The notes below the pieces were generated by a model that made no database searches, had not been told where the DNA came from, and saw only the letters and a program-made list of their open reading frames with translations. 22,780 bases of DNA from a virus: positions 1 to 22,780 of the IMG/VR virus record IMGVR_UViG_3300010354_021123. The stretch is one strand, 5' to 3'. This document shows, piece by piece, positions 13,882 to 21,377 of this stretch (the first letter of the stretch is position 1; every line of letters begins with the position of its first letter). A program made the translations under genes and the position numbers.

Positions 13882-14046
13882 TTACCACTTTCCCAAAGGG
13901 CATGAAGCCGATTTGATTGTTGTTTTTATTTTCATAAAACACTTGCATTCTTTGCACTGCATTGTGGGCTTAAACAGCCGAGGGCAAGCGCGACAAATTT
14001 CAAGGCGTTTTGCCGCATAGGAGAGAACATTGTTGCCGTCTGTCAT
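13882..14046 (-). CDS. small six-cysteine protein, possible zinc-binding
   Basis: 54 aa: starts ATG 14046, ends TAA 13882-13884. The cysteines are arranged as C18-x2-C21, C31-x2-C34-x-C36 and C49, within ICRACPRLF, QCKECKCFMKIKT and SCPLGKW. Four of them could form a zinc ribbon or knuckle. Small proteins with a CKxCxCfmk...CPlgKW pattern are common in tailed phages; function unknown. The ATG overlaps the stop of the Cys-rich fibre-like gene (ATGA) and the next gene begins 3 bases after its stop, so it fills the gap exactly and is very likely real. Confidence 0.82.
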   Translation of the reverse strand: MTDGNNVLSYAAKRLEICRACPRLFKPTMQCKECKCFMKIKTTIKSASCPLGKW

Positions 14047-15167
14047 GGGACTTGAGTATACACAAAATTGTCCACAGACGATGACTGCGCAACCGATGCC
14101 TGAGCTATCGCGACACCGTGCTTTTTCCCTCTATTTGCGCCTGTTGCGGTGACATTCGCTGATATCGTCCCACCTGCAGAACCGGGGGCACTAAGCGATA
14201 TGGATTCTCCATTCGTAGTTATCGTGATTGATGTTGGTCTTGTTGGGTAGCTAGCAGCGTCATTAGCTCCGACCGTCTGGGAATAGGAAACCGAGGGTGT
14301 AGAGACTGTTGTCACAACCCCATTTTCCGACTTGCGAATTGGGGCGCTCATTACATATGTCCATGTTCGTGTTTCTGGATAATTTACGGTTTGCGTTTCA
14401 TATTGAGGAACCGGACCGGCATTTGCGCACTGACCCGGGCATCCGCCGTCGTTTACTCCATTTGCCAAGCAGCAGTTACAAATTACTTCAGCTGTGCACG
14501 ATGGCGGGGTTGCTGGTTGTGTAACCACATATGAACAGCAGCAGGTGCTTCCGCAGTCTGGATTTCCAGGACCGTAGAAACTAGACACATAAGGTGCACA
14601 GTTTGGGTCAGTGTCGAAGCACTGATAACCGTATACGTCGTAATACGCTCCTTGTTCGGGGGTTCCGCCAGTTGCGGATGTGCAGCAAACGCTATAGCAG
14701 GTTCCGGCATATGGTGGGGCGCTTGAATCGAGGTTATAGTACGGCCCACGAACGGAAATTCCATAAACAGTTCCGCCAGCACTTCCGCCGCAAGCATTGC
14801 CGACAAACACCTGAGTTGTTCCAGAAAATGCCGGGTTCTGCACACTCGACTGGGTCATATTCGTTGTTGCTGACCACCAGTTGTCAGCATCAACCACCCA
14901 AAATGAAACGCCCCATCCGTCCCCAGAACCCGAGACTCCGTCGACTTTAACTGTTGCGTTTTTGTTATTTATTTTTAATATTGCAATTGGATTTCCAGAC
15001 GCGCTTGATACAGCGGCCAGCCTGTTGCTAACAATTTCCCAGTCGCCCTTGAGCTCAACCCAATTTCGACCAGCGGCCGTTATGTCAGTGCTGTTTGTGC
15101 GATTGAAGTCGTCTGACGTGCTTACGAGTATTTTTCCCCCGCTCGCATCAATAATTCCAGGAATCAT
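14043..15167 (-). CDS. cysteine-rich tail fibre-like protein with a split jelly-roll (LamG-like) domain
   Basis: 374 aa. The N-terminus (DDFNRTNSTDI, 19-29; WVELKGDWEIVSNRL, 36-50; GWGVSFWVVDADNWWSA, 84-100) looks like the first strands of a concanavalin/LamG-like module. The closing strands seem to reappear at the C-terminus (HGVAIAQASVAQSSSVDNFVY, 350-370). Between them sits an insert (about 105-310) with 16 Cys at 126-247, including CC and CCC runs, and many Gly/Pro/Tyr. No known toxin or EGF spacing is recognised. A role in host binding or as an adhesin at the tail tip is likely from its position after the tail fibre (ATGA overlap). Exposed and disulfide-bonded is inference. Confidence 0.7.
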   Translation of the reverse strand: MIPGIIDASGGKILVSTSDDFNRTNSTDITAAGRNWVELKGDWEIVSNRLAAVSSASGNPIAILKINNKNATVKVDGVSGSGDGWGVSFWVVDADNWWSATTNMTQSSVQNPAFSGTTQVFVGNACGGSAGGTVYGISVRGPYYNLDSSAPPYAGTCYSVCCTSATGGTPEQGAYYDVYGYQCFDTDPNCAPYVSSFYGPGNPDCGSTCCCSYVVTQPATPPSCTAEVICNCCLANGVNDGGCPGQCANAGPVPQYETQTVNYPETRTWTYVMSAPIRKSENGVVTTVSTPSVSYSQTVGANDAASYPTRPTSITITTNGESISLSAPGSAGGTISANVTATGANRGKKHGVAIAQASVAQSSSVDNFVYTQVP

Positions 15168-16249
15168 GACGTTATATTACCGATTAAGACCCACGTGTTT
15201 GAGGCTCGCTTTATCAGCGTTCCAGCTGCCCATATGCCGTTTAGCTTGAATTGGTTATCGTAGGCATTTAATGTTACTCCGCCCGCCCCAACGACGGTGA
15301 CCTGGCCTGTATTTGTTTGCAACAGGTCTATTCGGTCTCCAATAGCAAAAGCCACGCTCGACTCAAGTGGTATTGTTACCGTTATTGATGATGTATTGCT
15401 GAGCTCAACCAGTCCGCCCAAATCACTTAGGGCAAGCGTATAAGTTGTGCCAGTTTGTTGATTTTGACTAGAACGAAAACCAGCCCTGGGGGCCCCTGAT
15501 GCAAGGTCTGTTGTTGTGATTGAATTTGAAAGATTTAATTTGCTATATACAATTGCCGCAGATGAGTTTATGTCAGCGTTTACGATTTTGTCAGCCGCAA
15601 TCTGTACGTTCCCGGTGTCGTCAATTGTGACGTCACCACTTACGGCTGTTGATGTTGGAACTCCAGACGCATTATGAACCACTATGTGACCAGCAGTTCC
15701 TGTAGCCAGTTTTGATAGCGCTATTCCAGCTGATGCATTTATATCAGCATTAACAATCGTGCCATCAAGGATTTTTGCTGAGGTAATTGAACCATCAGCA
15801 ATATCCGCGGCAATGATTGTTCCGTCAGCAATCTTTGCAGCCGTTATTGAGCCGTCTGGTATAAACCCAGATGTGGTCCCAACGAGTGCCCATGTGTTCG
15901 TGGCCCTGTTGATAAGGGTTACTTTCTGCCACTGAGTATTTATCGCTGAAATTCCAGATGGGGATGAAATTGTCACACCTGCAGCCCCAGAAATATTCAC
16001 CGTTCCGGTCGAGGCATTTAGCATTTCAATTGTGTCACCAACTTCAAATGCCACAGAAGCATATGCTGGAACCGTCAAGGTCACTGTTCCAGCATTTTGG
16101 AACTCAACCAAAAGACCCCTATCCGAAAGCTGGAGGGTGTAGCTCGTTCCAGTTTGAACGTTACGCGTGTAGTTGTAGTCGTTGCCCTGAAGCGTGTTCA
16201 TCTGACTCGCGGTCAGCGTTTGTCCAGCAACAAATGTTTGAATTGCCAT
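15164..16249 (-). CDS. tail fibre protein
   Basis: 361 aa. The short N-terminus (MAIQTFVAGQTLTASQMN) is typical of tail fibres that attach to a baseplate. A roughly 95-residue beta module occurs twice (31-125 and 264-358: QTGT(S/T)YTLxLSD...VAFxxGDxIxxL...GxVxxxGAxGVT...(N/K)RA(T/S)NTWxLxG). Between them are four 10-residue DG(S/T)I-type repeats (132-171), LSKLATGTAGHIVVHNASG and SGDVTIDDTGNVQIAADKI, patterns common in trimeric phage fibres. A good Shine-Dalgarno (AGGAGA, 16258-16263) precedes the ATG. Probably receptor-binding or its carrier. Confidence 0.85.
   Translation of the reverse strand: MAIQTFVAGQTLTASQMNTLQGNDYNYTRNVQTGTSYTLQLSDRGLLVEFQNAGTVTLTVPAYASVAFEVGDTIEMLNASTGTVNISGAAGVTISSPSGISAINTQWQKVTLINRATNTWALVGTTSGFIPDGSITAAKIADGTIIAADIADGSITSAKILDGTIVNADINASAGIALSKLATGTAGHIVVHNASGVPTSTAVSGDVTIDDTGNVQIAADKIVNADINSSAAIVYSKLNLSNSITTTDLASGAPRAGFRSSQNQQTGTTYTLALSDLGGLVELSNTSSITVTIPLESSVAFAIGDRIDLLQTNTGQVTVVGAGGVTLNAYDNQFKLNGIWAAGTLIKRASNTWVLIGNITS
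15176..15460 (-). repeat. second copy of the duplicated beta module in the tail fibre
   Basis: Encodes fibre residues 264-358 and repeats the pattern encoded at 15875-16159. The protein-level match is clear; the DNA has diverged. Confidence 0.7.
15737..15856 (-). repeat. four 10-residue DG(S/T)I repeats in the tail fibre
   Basis: Encodes residues 132-171 as DGSITAAKIA, DGTIIAADIA, DGSITSAKIL, DGTIVNADIN: four 30-base units, imperfect at DNA level. Such repeats usually build extended trimeric shaft segments. Confidence 0.75.
15875..16159 (-). repeat. first copy of the duplicated beta module in the tail fibre
   Basis: Encodes fibre residues 31-125. Paired with 15176-15460; both copies carry TGT-S/T-YTL, LSD, VAF-GD and NTW landmarks in the same order. 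Confidence 0.7.
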
Positions 16250-16257
16250 AGCTAATT

Positions 16258-16263
16258 TCTCCT
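16258..16263 (-). promoter_or_regulatory. strong ribosome binding site of the tail fibre gene
   Basis: The minus strand reads AGGAGA eight bases before the ATG at 16249. It is among the clearest Shine-Dalgarno sequences in the window and sits in one of the few gaps of the tail operon. Confidence 0.7.
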
Positions 16264-16275
16264 ACCCCTCGAAAG

Positions 16276-16281
16276 ATTATA
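16276..16281 (-). promoter_or_regulatory. candidate internal promoter -10 (TATAAT) before the tail fibre
   Basis: A perfect TATAAT on the minus strand, 26 bases before the ATG at 16249, in a 61-base gap of an operon whose genes otherwise mostly touch. A TTGTCT lies 13 bases upstream, which is too close for a standard -35, so a lax -35 would be needed. It could boost expression of the fibre and all genes downstream to 10047. Confidence 0.4.
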
Positions 16282-16310
16282 GTTCATAAAAATAAGACAA
16301 CCGTTGATGT

Positions 16311-16556
16311 TCATTCTTCTCCGCCGCTCATCGACCTGAATTCACCAGAACTAACAACAGATTGTGCATATCTAAGCATCCCGTCTGCTGTCCAGGGGGT
16401 TAAATCTGATGACATCGAGACAAATAACTCACTACTGTCTTCATCTGCTATTTCTGCGACAATCACAAAATTAGTGATAAGTCTTGACGGAAGAACATCT
16501 CGCAACATCGATTCGAAGATGTCTCTAATTTGCTCATCGTGCTGTTCGTTCCTCAT
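16311..16556 (-). CDS. small hypothetical protein in tail operon
   Basis: 81 aa, not recognised. It starts ATG 16556, two bases after the stop of the gpI-like gene. N-terminal helix (EQIRDIFESMLRDVLPSRL), then a strand-like ITNFVIVAEIADE and SSELFVSMSSDLTPWTADGMLRYAQSVV. The operon position between a baseplate protein and the fibre suggests a minor tail or assembly protein, possibly expressed to help fibre attachment; this is inference. Confidence 0.7.
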   Translation of the reverse strand: MRNEQHDEQIRDIFESMLRDVLPSRLITNFVIVAEIADEDSSELFVSMSSDLTPWTADGMLRYAQSVVSSGEFRSMSGGEE

Positions 16557-16558
16557 GT

Positions 16559-17800
16559 TCAGCCAATCAGTTCATGTCTAATCGCTGTGCCGAGTGGTCG
16601 TGCTTGCTCGACTGCTTCTAGTACAAGTTGTGAGGACTCGCCTATGTCTTCTGGTCCGAGTGCGCCGAACGTTTCATACCAGTATGTTTGTAGGTTGACA
16701 ACAAAAGGTTCTTGGCTGTAATCAAATGTGGTATTTACATATTCTGTTCCAATGAGCATAAGTTTTGTTGCTTCTACAACGGCTGGAAGTGAGCCAGCAT
16801 TTCGTCCGTAGTATCCGTTGTGCATTTGCCATCTAAGAAGCGTTTCTTGCTCTGCTGTTGTTAGCGCTGGAGGGTTTAGCTCGGTGTAGCTGGTAAGGCG
16901 GAGTACGTTACCAGAGTCAAGAGCGCTCGAATCAAGAACAAATGGGTCCGCCTCAATATCAACAGAAGAGTTAAATCTCAATAGTGGACGAGTCCCATTA
17001 AACTTACACATCCACAATAGTGTGCTTAGTGTTGCGACGTCATGGTCAACCAGTGAGCTCTTTGTGTCATCGTCCAACTCATCGTATCCATCGTCAACGT
17101 CTAGGTAAACGATGTCGCGAGTGATTTCATAGGTTTCACCAAGACCAAGGCTTGCAACATCGATGAATCTCAATAATGGAACATCTGGGTTTGATTCTGT
17201 TTCTGCATCGATGTCTGTAAATACTTGCGGAATTCTTGTTGCGACCAGTTGAACTGCTGGGTTTTGAGTAAAAAAGTCATACTTTTGATAAATGGCAGGC
17301 ATCGTAAAATAAAACTTTTCGGATGGATTTGTCGGCTCGAAGTCGATTTGGACCGAAATAGTCGGAGTACCTGTTGGCTCATCGATAGCAATTGAATTAG
17401 ACCTAAATATAAACCACTGCGGCGACAATATTCCGGGTGCGTTTACAGCTGCAGCAGACTCTTGCGCATTGACGGCCGTAACAACAGTGTTTGCCGAAAC
17501 TGAGCTTTCGTCAGTTAGGGTAGTCGTTACGGTTCCACCCGAAGGAATTTTTAGAGCAAAAATCAAAACCATCGGCGCATTGGAGTCCGTGGTGTTTAGC
17601 TGAATATCGTTGAGGGTTATTGAACCAACGGTGTTTCCTGTGGAAATAGATAGTTCAAGCTGCTTGAAATCAGTTCCTGGCGCCAATTCAGAGATTAGGA
17701 TTTCGCCAACATCTATATCTGATGTTTGCCACTGTCCATCACCGTTAGCAGCATTAAGAAATTTCGCAGCACTGGTAAGACGATTTGTAACGCCGGCCAT
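16559..17800 (-). CDS. baseplate protein with gpI-like C-terminal part
   Basis: 413 aa. The C-terminal part (about 315-413: ETLLRWQMHNGYYGRNAGSL..., VVEATKLMLIGT, LVLEAVEQARPLGTAIRHEL) resembles the end of P2 gpI-type tail proteins, where 'G(T)...A...' and 'v...KP.rsh..L' are typical. Its place immediately after baseplate J is where gpI normally lies. The N-terminal part is beta-rich (IDVGEILISELAPGTDFKQLELSIS) and gives no family match by eye. It begins one base after the J stop. Likely connects the baseplate wedge to the tail fibre. Confidence 0.65.
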   Translation of the reverse strand: MAGVTNRLTSAAKFLNAANGDGQWQTSDIDVGEILISELAPGTDFKQLELSISTGNTVGSITLNDIQLNTTDSNAPMVLIFALKIPSGGTVTTTLTDESSVSANTVVTAVNAQESAAAVNAPGILSPQWFIFRSNSIAIDEPTGTPTISVQIDFEPTNPSEKFYFTMPAIYQKYDFFTQNPAVQLVATRIPQVFTDIDAETESNPDVPLLRFIDVASLGLGETYEITRDIVYLDVDDGYDELDDDTKSSLVDHDVATLSTLLWMCKFNGTRPLLRFNSSVDIEADPFVLDSSALDSGNVLRLTSYTELNPPALTTAEQETLLRWQMHNGYYGRNAGSLPAVVEATKLMLIGTEYVNTTFDYSQEPFVVNLQTYWYETFGALGPEDIGESSQLVLEAVEQARPLGTAIRHELIG

Positions 17801-17801
17801 C

Positions 17802-19289
17802 TTAAATCACTACTACCTCAACACTCGCCCGTGGCATCACGCCAAGGTGGAGGATTGTGTAGCCAATTAAATTGATGCCGTCATTCAATGTGGACACGAG
17901 ATTTTGATTTCCCGCCCGAACAGAGCCATATGTGTAGCTAGGTATTGTTGGCGTAACGCTGAATACATAATCAACACCTTCCACCCTGCTCGCCCTGACA
18001 ACTATGTCGAATATTCTGACCACGGTATCCCAGTCGGGCCAATTCGGAAGAGAAATATACGATTCGAGCTCATCTGACACGTTCTGCGCAACGGTTGTTT
18101 CGTTGAACTCTGGGGCAACCGAGATTGTCACCGTTAGATTAATGTCGACTGGATACGCATCAAGAATTTCGAAAGAGAGACCAGCCGTTATCCTGTCAGC
18201 TATTTCTGTGTACATCGTTTCTTTTGTGCTGTCTGGGATTGGATTTCCGACAGAGTCACAAGTAAATATCGCAAAATAACCAGGAGAGTCGCCCTGTCTG
18301 CCGGTTTCAAGAGAGTCCATCGAAACTACCTTCAATGGACCGTGCGAGCCAGAAGAGCTGACTGCGTCAGTATAAGTAATGCTTGCGCTGCCGGCTGATG
18401 CGCCAACATAGAGACCGGTTGGCATTGTGTCAGCAAACGAAGAGTCTCCGTAGTAATCCGGAGATGCAACAAGGAATAAATCAGAATCAATTTCGTTTGA
18501 TAGCGATATAAAGTCATCACTAGTGCTTACGGTGGCATTGAAATTATCCTTAAACCCGTTAATTTCTTCATCTGTGGGCTCGTACACATAGGCCCTGGTT
18601 AGGTCGTAGACCTTACACCTATGCACTTCTGGGTATTGAGAAAGAATAAATCGTTCGACTTGTCTTGCTGTTGTGAGCGTCGATGAGAGCGATTCAAGCT
18701 GAGTTGTTCCTCTGTTGAAATATTCAACTTCAGTTTCGGCTCTTGCTCCCTGGGTCACCAAAGAGGATGTGACAACTGAGATGATTTCGTTGCTTGGCTG
18801 CCCAAGCGTCAATTCGGTTCCGGACGGTATGTTTGGAATAATTCCAGATACTTGAGACCTGGCTGTTACCGACACAGATGAAGAGTTGGATTCTGCCGTT
18901 ACCAAACCAACGGTTTCGAAGGGATACTGAACAAGGACATCGCCATCCGTAGTCTCAAAGACAACAATTGTTTCGGCGGGTACGGATAGTCCATTTTCTG
19001 CCAATTCAATATCAAGGGTCACGGAGCCGAATGTCGCCTCTTTTCTAATTATGCCCATGTATTTCAGGACACCCTCCATCAGGCCGTCAGGTAGACGGTT
19101 GATGTTGGCGAGTGTTATTGCGGCTATATATGCGTTTGCCTGAATAATTGCATCTTCGACTGTTCCTGCTCTTGGCGCGAATTCGGGAAGCGCAAGGCGA
19201 GCGTATTCGACCGCCTCGTTATACAGGTCGTCTGGCTGCTTGTCATTTATTGTTAGGTCTATGTATTGTGAAAAGTCTGGGGACGGCAT
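17802..19289 (-). CDS. baseplate J-like protein (gp47/gpJ family)
   Basis: 495 aa, within the usual range. N-terminal YARLALPEFAPRAGTVEDAI and IANINRLPDGLMEGVLKYMGI-type segment match the J family (IxxxlxxlPxxaxxxlLxxLGI). They are followed by GSVTLDIELAENGLSVPAET (gpJ 'vxiPaGt' strand), SGIIPNIPSGTEL, then GARAETEVEYFNRG and ARQVERFILSQYPEVHRCKVYD, all familiar in baseplate J proteins. The C-terminus (PVDINLTVTISVAPEF...) is the regular closing domain. It forms the wedge of a contractile-tail baseplate and is the strongest evidence for a myovirus-type tail. Four bases separate it from the gp25-like gene. Confidence 0.9.
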   Translation of the reverse strand: MPSPDFSQYIDLTINDKQPDDLYNEAVEYARLALPEFAPRAGTVEDAIIQANAYIAAITLANINRLPDGLMEGVLKYMGIIRKEATFGSVTLDIELAENGLSVPAETIVVFETTDGDVLVQYPFETVGLVTAESNSSSVSVTARSQVSGIIPNIPSGTELTLGQPSNEIISVVTSSLVTQGARAETEVEYFNRGTTQLESLSSTLTTARQVERFILSQYPEVHRCKVYDLTRAYVYEPTDEEINGFKDNFNATVSTSDDFISLSNEIDSDLFLVASPDYYGDSSFADTMPTGLYVGASAGSASITYTDAVSSSGSHGPLKVVSMDSLETGRQGDSPGYFAIFTCDSVGNPIPDSTKETMYTEIADRITAGLSFEILDAYPVDINLTVTISVAPEFNETTVAQNVSDELESYISLPNWPDWDTVVRIFDIVVRASRVEGVDYVFSVTPTIPSYTYGSVRAGNQNLVSTLNDGINLIGYTILHLGVMPRASVEVVVI

Positions 19290-19293
19290 GTGA

Positions 19294-19593
19294 TTATCTT
19301 TCGTGGACGAAATCGACTATTACACGAGCTGTGCCAGTGTCCTTAGCCACTTCCTGCTTTATCGTCGTTATCTGAATCTCTGGCCAAAATTTAGATATTG
19401 TGTATCTTAATTCAGATTCTCTGAAATCAAGAAATGTCGAGTCCTTGACTCCATAGGTAATTTCCAGTGGAAGCTCACCCTTTTCAATCCGACACGTCAA
19501 CGCAATTACCTGTGAGTAAAACGGGCGCGTGAATTCTTCAAGGACAGCAACTCGTCCTTTATCAAAAGAAAGCGGAAGTTTTATAGTGTCCAT
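19294..19593 (-). CDS. baseplate wedge protein, gp25-like (gpW/gp25 family)
   Basis: 99 aa, slightly short for the family. The N-terminal LPLSFDKGRVAVLEEFTRPFYSQVIALTCRIEKGELPLEITYGV pattern and a C-terminal strand QITTIKQEVAKDTGTARVIVDF fit the lysozyme-like fold of gp25 proteins, which plug the baseplate wedge beside J. Order spike, gp25, J is the same as in many myophages and related contractile systems. It starts ATG 19593, six bases after the upstream stop. Confidence 0.8.
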   Translation of the reverse strand: MDTIKLPLSFDKGRVAVLEEFTRPFYSQVIALTCRIEKGELPLEITYGVKDSTFLDFRESELRYTISKFWPEIQITTIKQEVAKDTGTARVIVDFVHER

Positions 19594-19599
19594 AAGCGC

Positions 19600-19974
19600 C
19601 TAATCGAAGTTGTTGTCAACGTATGCTTTTAAGGTTTCAATAGCTGAATCAACGTAATTTTTGTTCGCCGCATCTGTATTTGCGACTGGCAAATCAACGT
19701 CCTTTATAATTTTACTCTCTGTCTTCTTCCCCAATATGACGACCTCGTCAAAACGGTTGTCAAGGAAACCACACAAAACTCTTTGACCAAGAACTGGATA
19801 TCCAGTAAATACTGCACATGGGCCAAAGGTTGTTTGCGGCGCTATTCCTGGTATTTGAACAAATATCCCGCCAGTTACGCGAACGACTTTTCCAATATAA
19901 AGACCCCCAAGCTTCGGTTTCCTGGAGGAGGCTTTATTCGGATTTGAAAATCGCTCAGTTGGGTCGTAAAGCAT
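19600..19974 (-). CDS. OB-fold baseplate hub/spike protein with fibre-type C-terminus
   Basis: 124 aa. Residues about 23-85 (GLYIGKVVRVTGGIFVQIPG..., GYPVLGQRVLCGFLDNRFDEVVILGK) look like the OB-fold of gp5/gpV-type hub proteins. The C-terminal VANTDAANKNYVDSAIETL (98-116) is a motif normally placed in phage tail fibres just before a shaft or coiled segment, and ends in a likely short coiled coil (LKAYVDNNFD). No lysozyme or needle domain is present, so it may only form the central hub ring. Starts ATG 19974, three bases after the preceding stop. Confidence 0.72.
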   Translation of the reverse strand: MLYDPTERFSNPNKASSRKPKLGGLYIGKVVRVTGGIFVQIPGIAPQTTFGPCAVFTGYPVLGQRVLCGFLDNRFDEVVILGKKTESKIIKDVDLPVANTDAANKNYVDSAIETLKAYVDNNFD

Positions 19975-19977
19975 TGT

Positions 19978-21366
19978 TTATTTAAAACTTCCTGGGAGTG
20001 TTCCGGCCTTTGTCTTCAGAGGCTTTCCTTTTTGGTCCTTTGGTTCTTCTGGTGTTCTAAAAGACACTTGGGCCGGTGTTGGGGAGCCTTCGGAAAATGT
20101 TACATCAGTTATTAGATATCCACCGGCAAAGTATGTCGGATATGGTCCGCACACCGCGGTATGGCCGGGCCTAAGTGCACCCCCCTGGGGCATCAGCACG
20201 TTGCACGAACCGCTCGCGGCAAGAGGTTCGTTATCTGAGCTTGTGAAGTCATGCCAAGTTTCGAGTTCAAATACTTCAGAAGCTGGCACGGTTAGATGTC
20301 CAAGATTCGTATTTGCTCCAGTTTCCCCAGGCAAAAACAACAATGGAACAAACTTTTTTGGCGGAGTCTCAGAAGTAGAACTACTCCCAAATTTCCACAG
20401 CAACCACTCTTGTTGCGCGTATACGAGGACGCCATCAACTTCAAAAACAACAAATTGATTATCCCCGGCCGTTCTGGTTAGCACATCCCAAACGGATTCT
20501 TCTCCATCGCTGCTTCTTGCCTTGAATGTAGATTTGGTCTTAGCGGACCGCTGGCCGACAAATTGCAATCCAAATTTTCTTGCTGCGTTTGCGGCGTACT
20601 CATACCCGGAGCCACCAGTTACGGAGCCAGGTCTCTTGTCTCTGCGCATTTGCTGAATTGCCTTATTTCGCGCTTTTACTATTACTGTTGGCGAACCGCC
20701 AGGACCTGGACGTACACTGACTTCTGCAATCTCATACCTTCGTCCACGGTATGAAACGTCTCTTCGAATTACAAAGTAATTATTCTCGAACATTTTGTAG
20801 TCGTTGTCTAGAACCTCAAAAGAAATTTCAGGATTCAGGTCCATTGAATAACTGACGTTGATTGACAGTAGGTTTTCTGCAAATGTATCTGCCGCAGTGC
20901 CAAATAGGTCCGTCAGCTGCAGTATGCCGCCAAGGTTTCGTTTTGCTGGGTCCTCGATTTGGTCTACAGGAAACCAGGTTTTATCGCCAACCAAATAATC
21001 TGGATTGTTGGCTATTTGTGTTTTGTAGCGGACAGACTCCTGTGCACTTAGCGCCTTTGCGTACGCATTTGCAGCTCTCGGAGTTGCGAATTTCCCAAGG
21101 TGTCTGCCGGTAGACGCATAAATTGATTTTGCATTTTTATCGGTAAGTTTTTCGCCGTCATCAGAAATCGTTGGAATAATTACATGAACGAGAGTTTTAT
21201 CTGACAGCGTCTCACTAATTGTTATTGAAATTAATGTGGCTATCGAACCATTCTTTAGCTTTACAATTGGCCTTAGGTTCAGGTTGATATTACCGTAGGC
21301 AATAACATTTGCAGCTGATATCCCTACGGATTCAGCGGTTGGGTATTCCGGTCTCTTTTCAGCCAT
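19978..21366 (-). CDS. baseplate hub protein (XkdQ/gpD-like) with extra N-terminal domain
   Basis: 462 aa. The middle (VSYSMDLNPEISFEVLDNDYKMFENNYFVIRRDVSYRGRRYEIAEVSV, then VIVKARNKAIQQMRRDKRPG... and SSDGEESVWDVLTRTAGDNQFVVFEVDGVLVYAQ) matches the hub fold of XkdQ/gp27-type proteins of contractile tails. The N-terminal 59-110 contains HVIIPT, STGRHLGKFATPRAANAYAKAL and AQE. These resemble a module (IPT...GkHLGkF.t...AnaYA..LHe.Q) otherwise seen in phage virion-associated proteins. The C-terminus is a basic, Pro/Lys-rich tail. Start ATG 21366 has no strong Shine-Dalgarno. Confidence 0.75.
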   Translation of the reverse strand: MAEKRPEYPTAESVGISAANVIAYGNINLNLRPIVKLKNGSIATLISITISETLSDKTLVHVIIPTISDDGEKLTDKNAKSIYASTGRHLGKFATPRAANAYAKALSAQESVRYKTQIANNPDYLVGDKTWFPVDQIEDPAKRNLGGILQLTDLFGTAADTFAENLLSINVSYSMDLNPEISFEVLDNDYKMFENNYFVIRRDVSYRGRRYEIAEVSVRPGPGGSPTVIVKARNKAIQQMRRDKRPGSVTGGSGYEYAANAARKFGLQFVGQRSAKTKSTFKARSSDGEESVWDVLTRTAGDNQFVVFEVDGVLVYAQQEWLLWKFGSSSTSETPPKKFVPLLFLPGETGANTNLGHLTVPASEVFELETWHDFTSSDNEPLAASGSCNVLMPQGGALRPGHTAVCGPYPTYFAGGYLITDVTFSEGSPTPAQVSFRTPEEPKDQKGKPLKTKAGTLPGSFK

Positions 21367-21377
21367 GAATTAAATCA

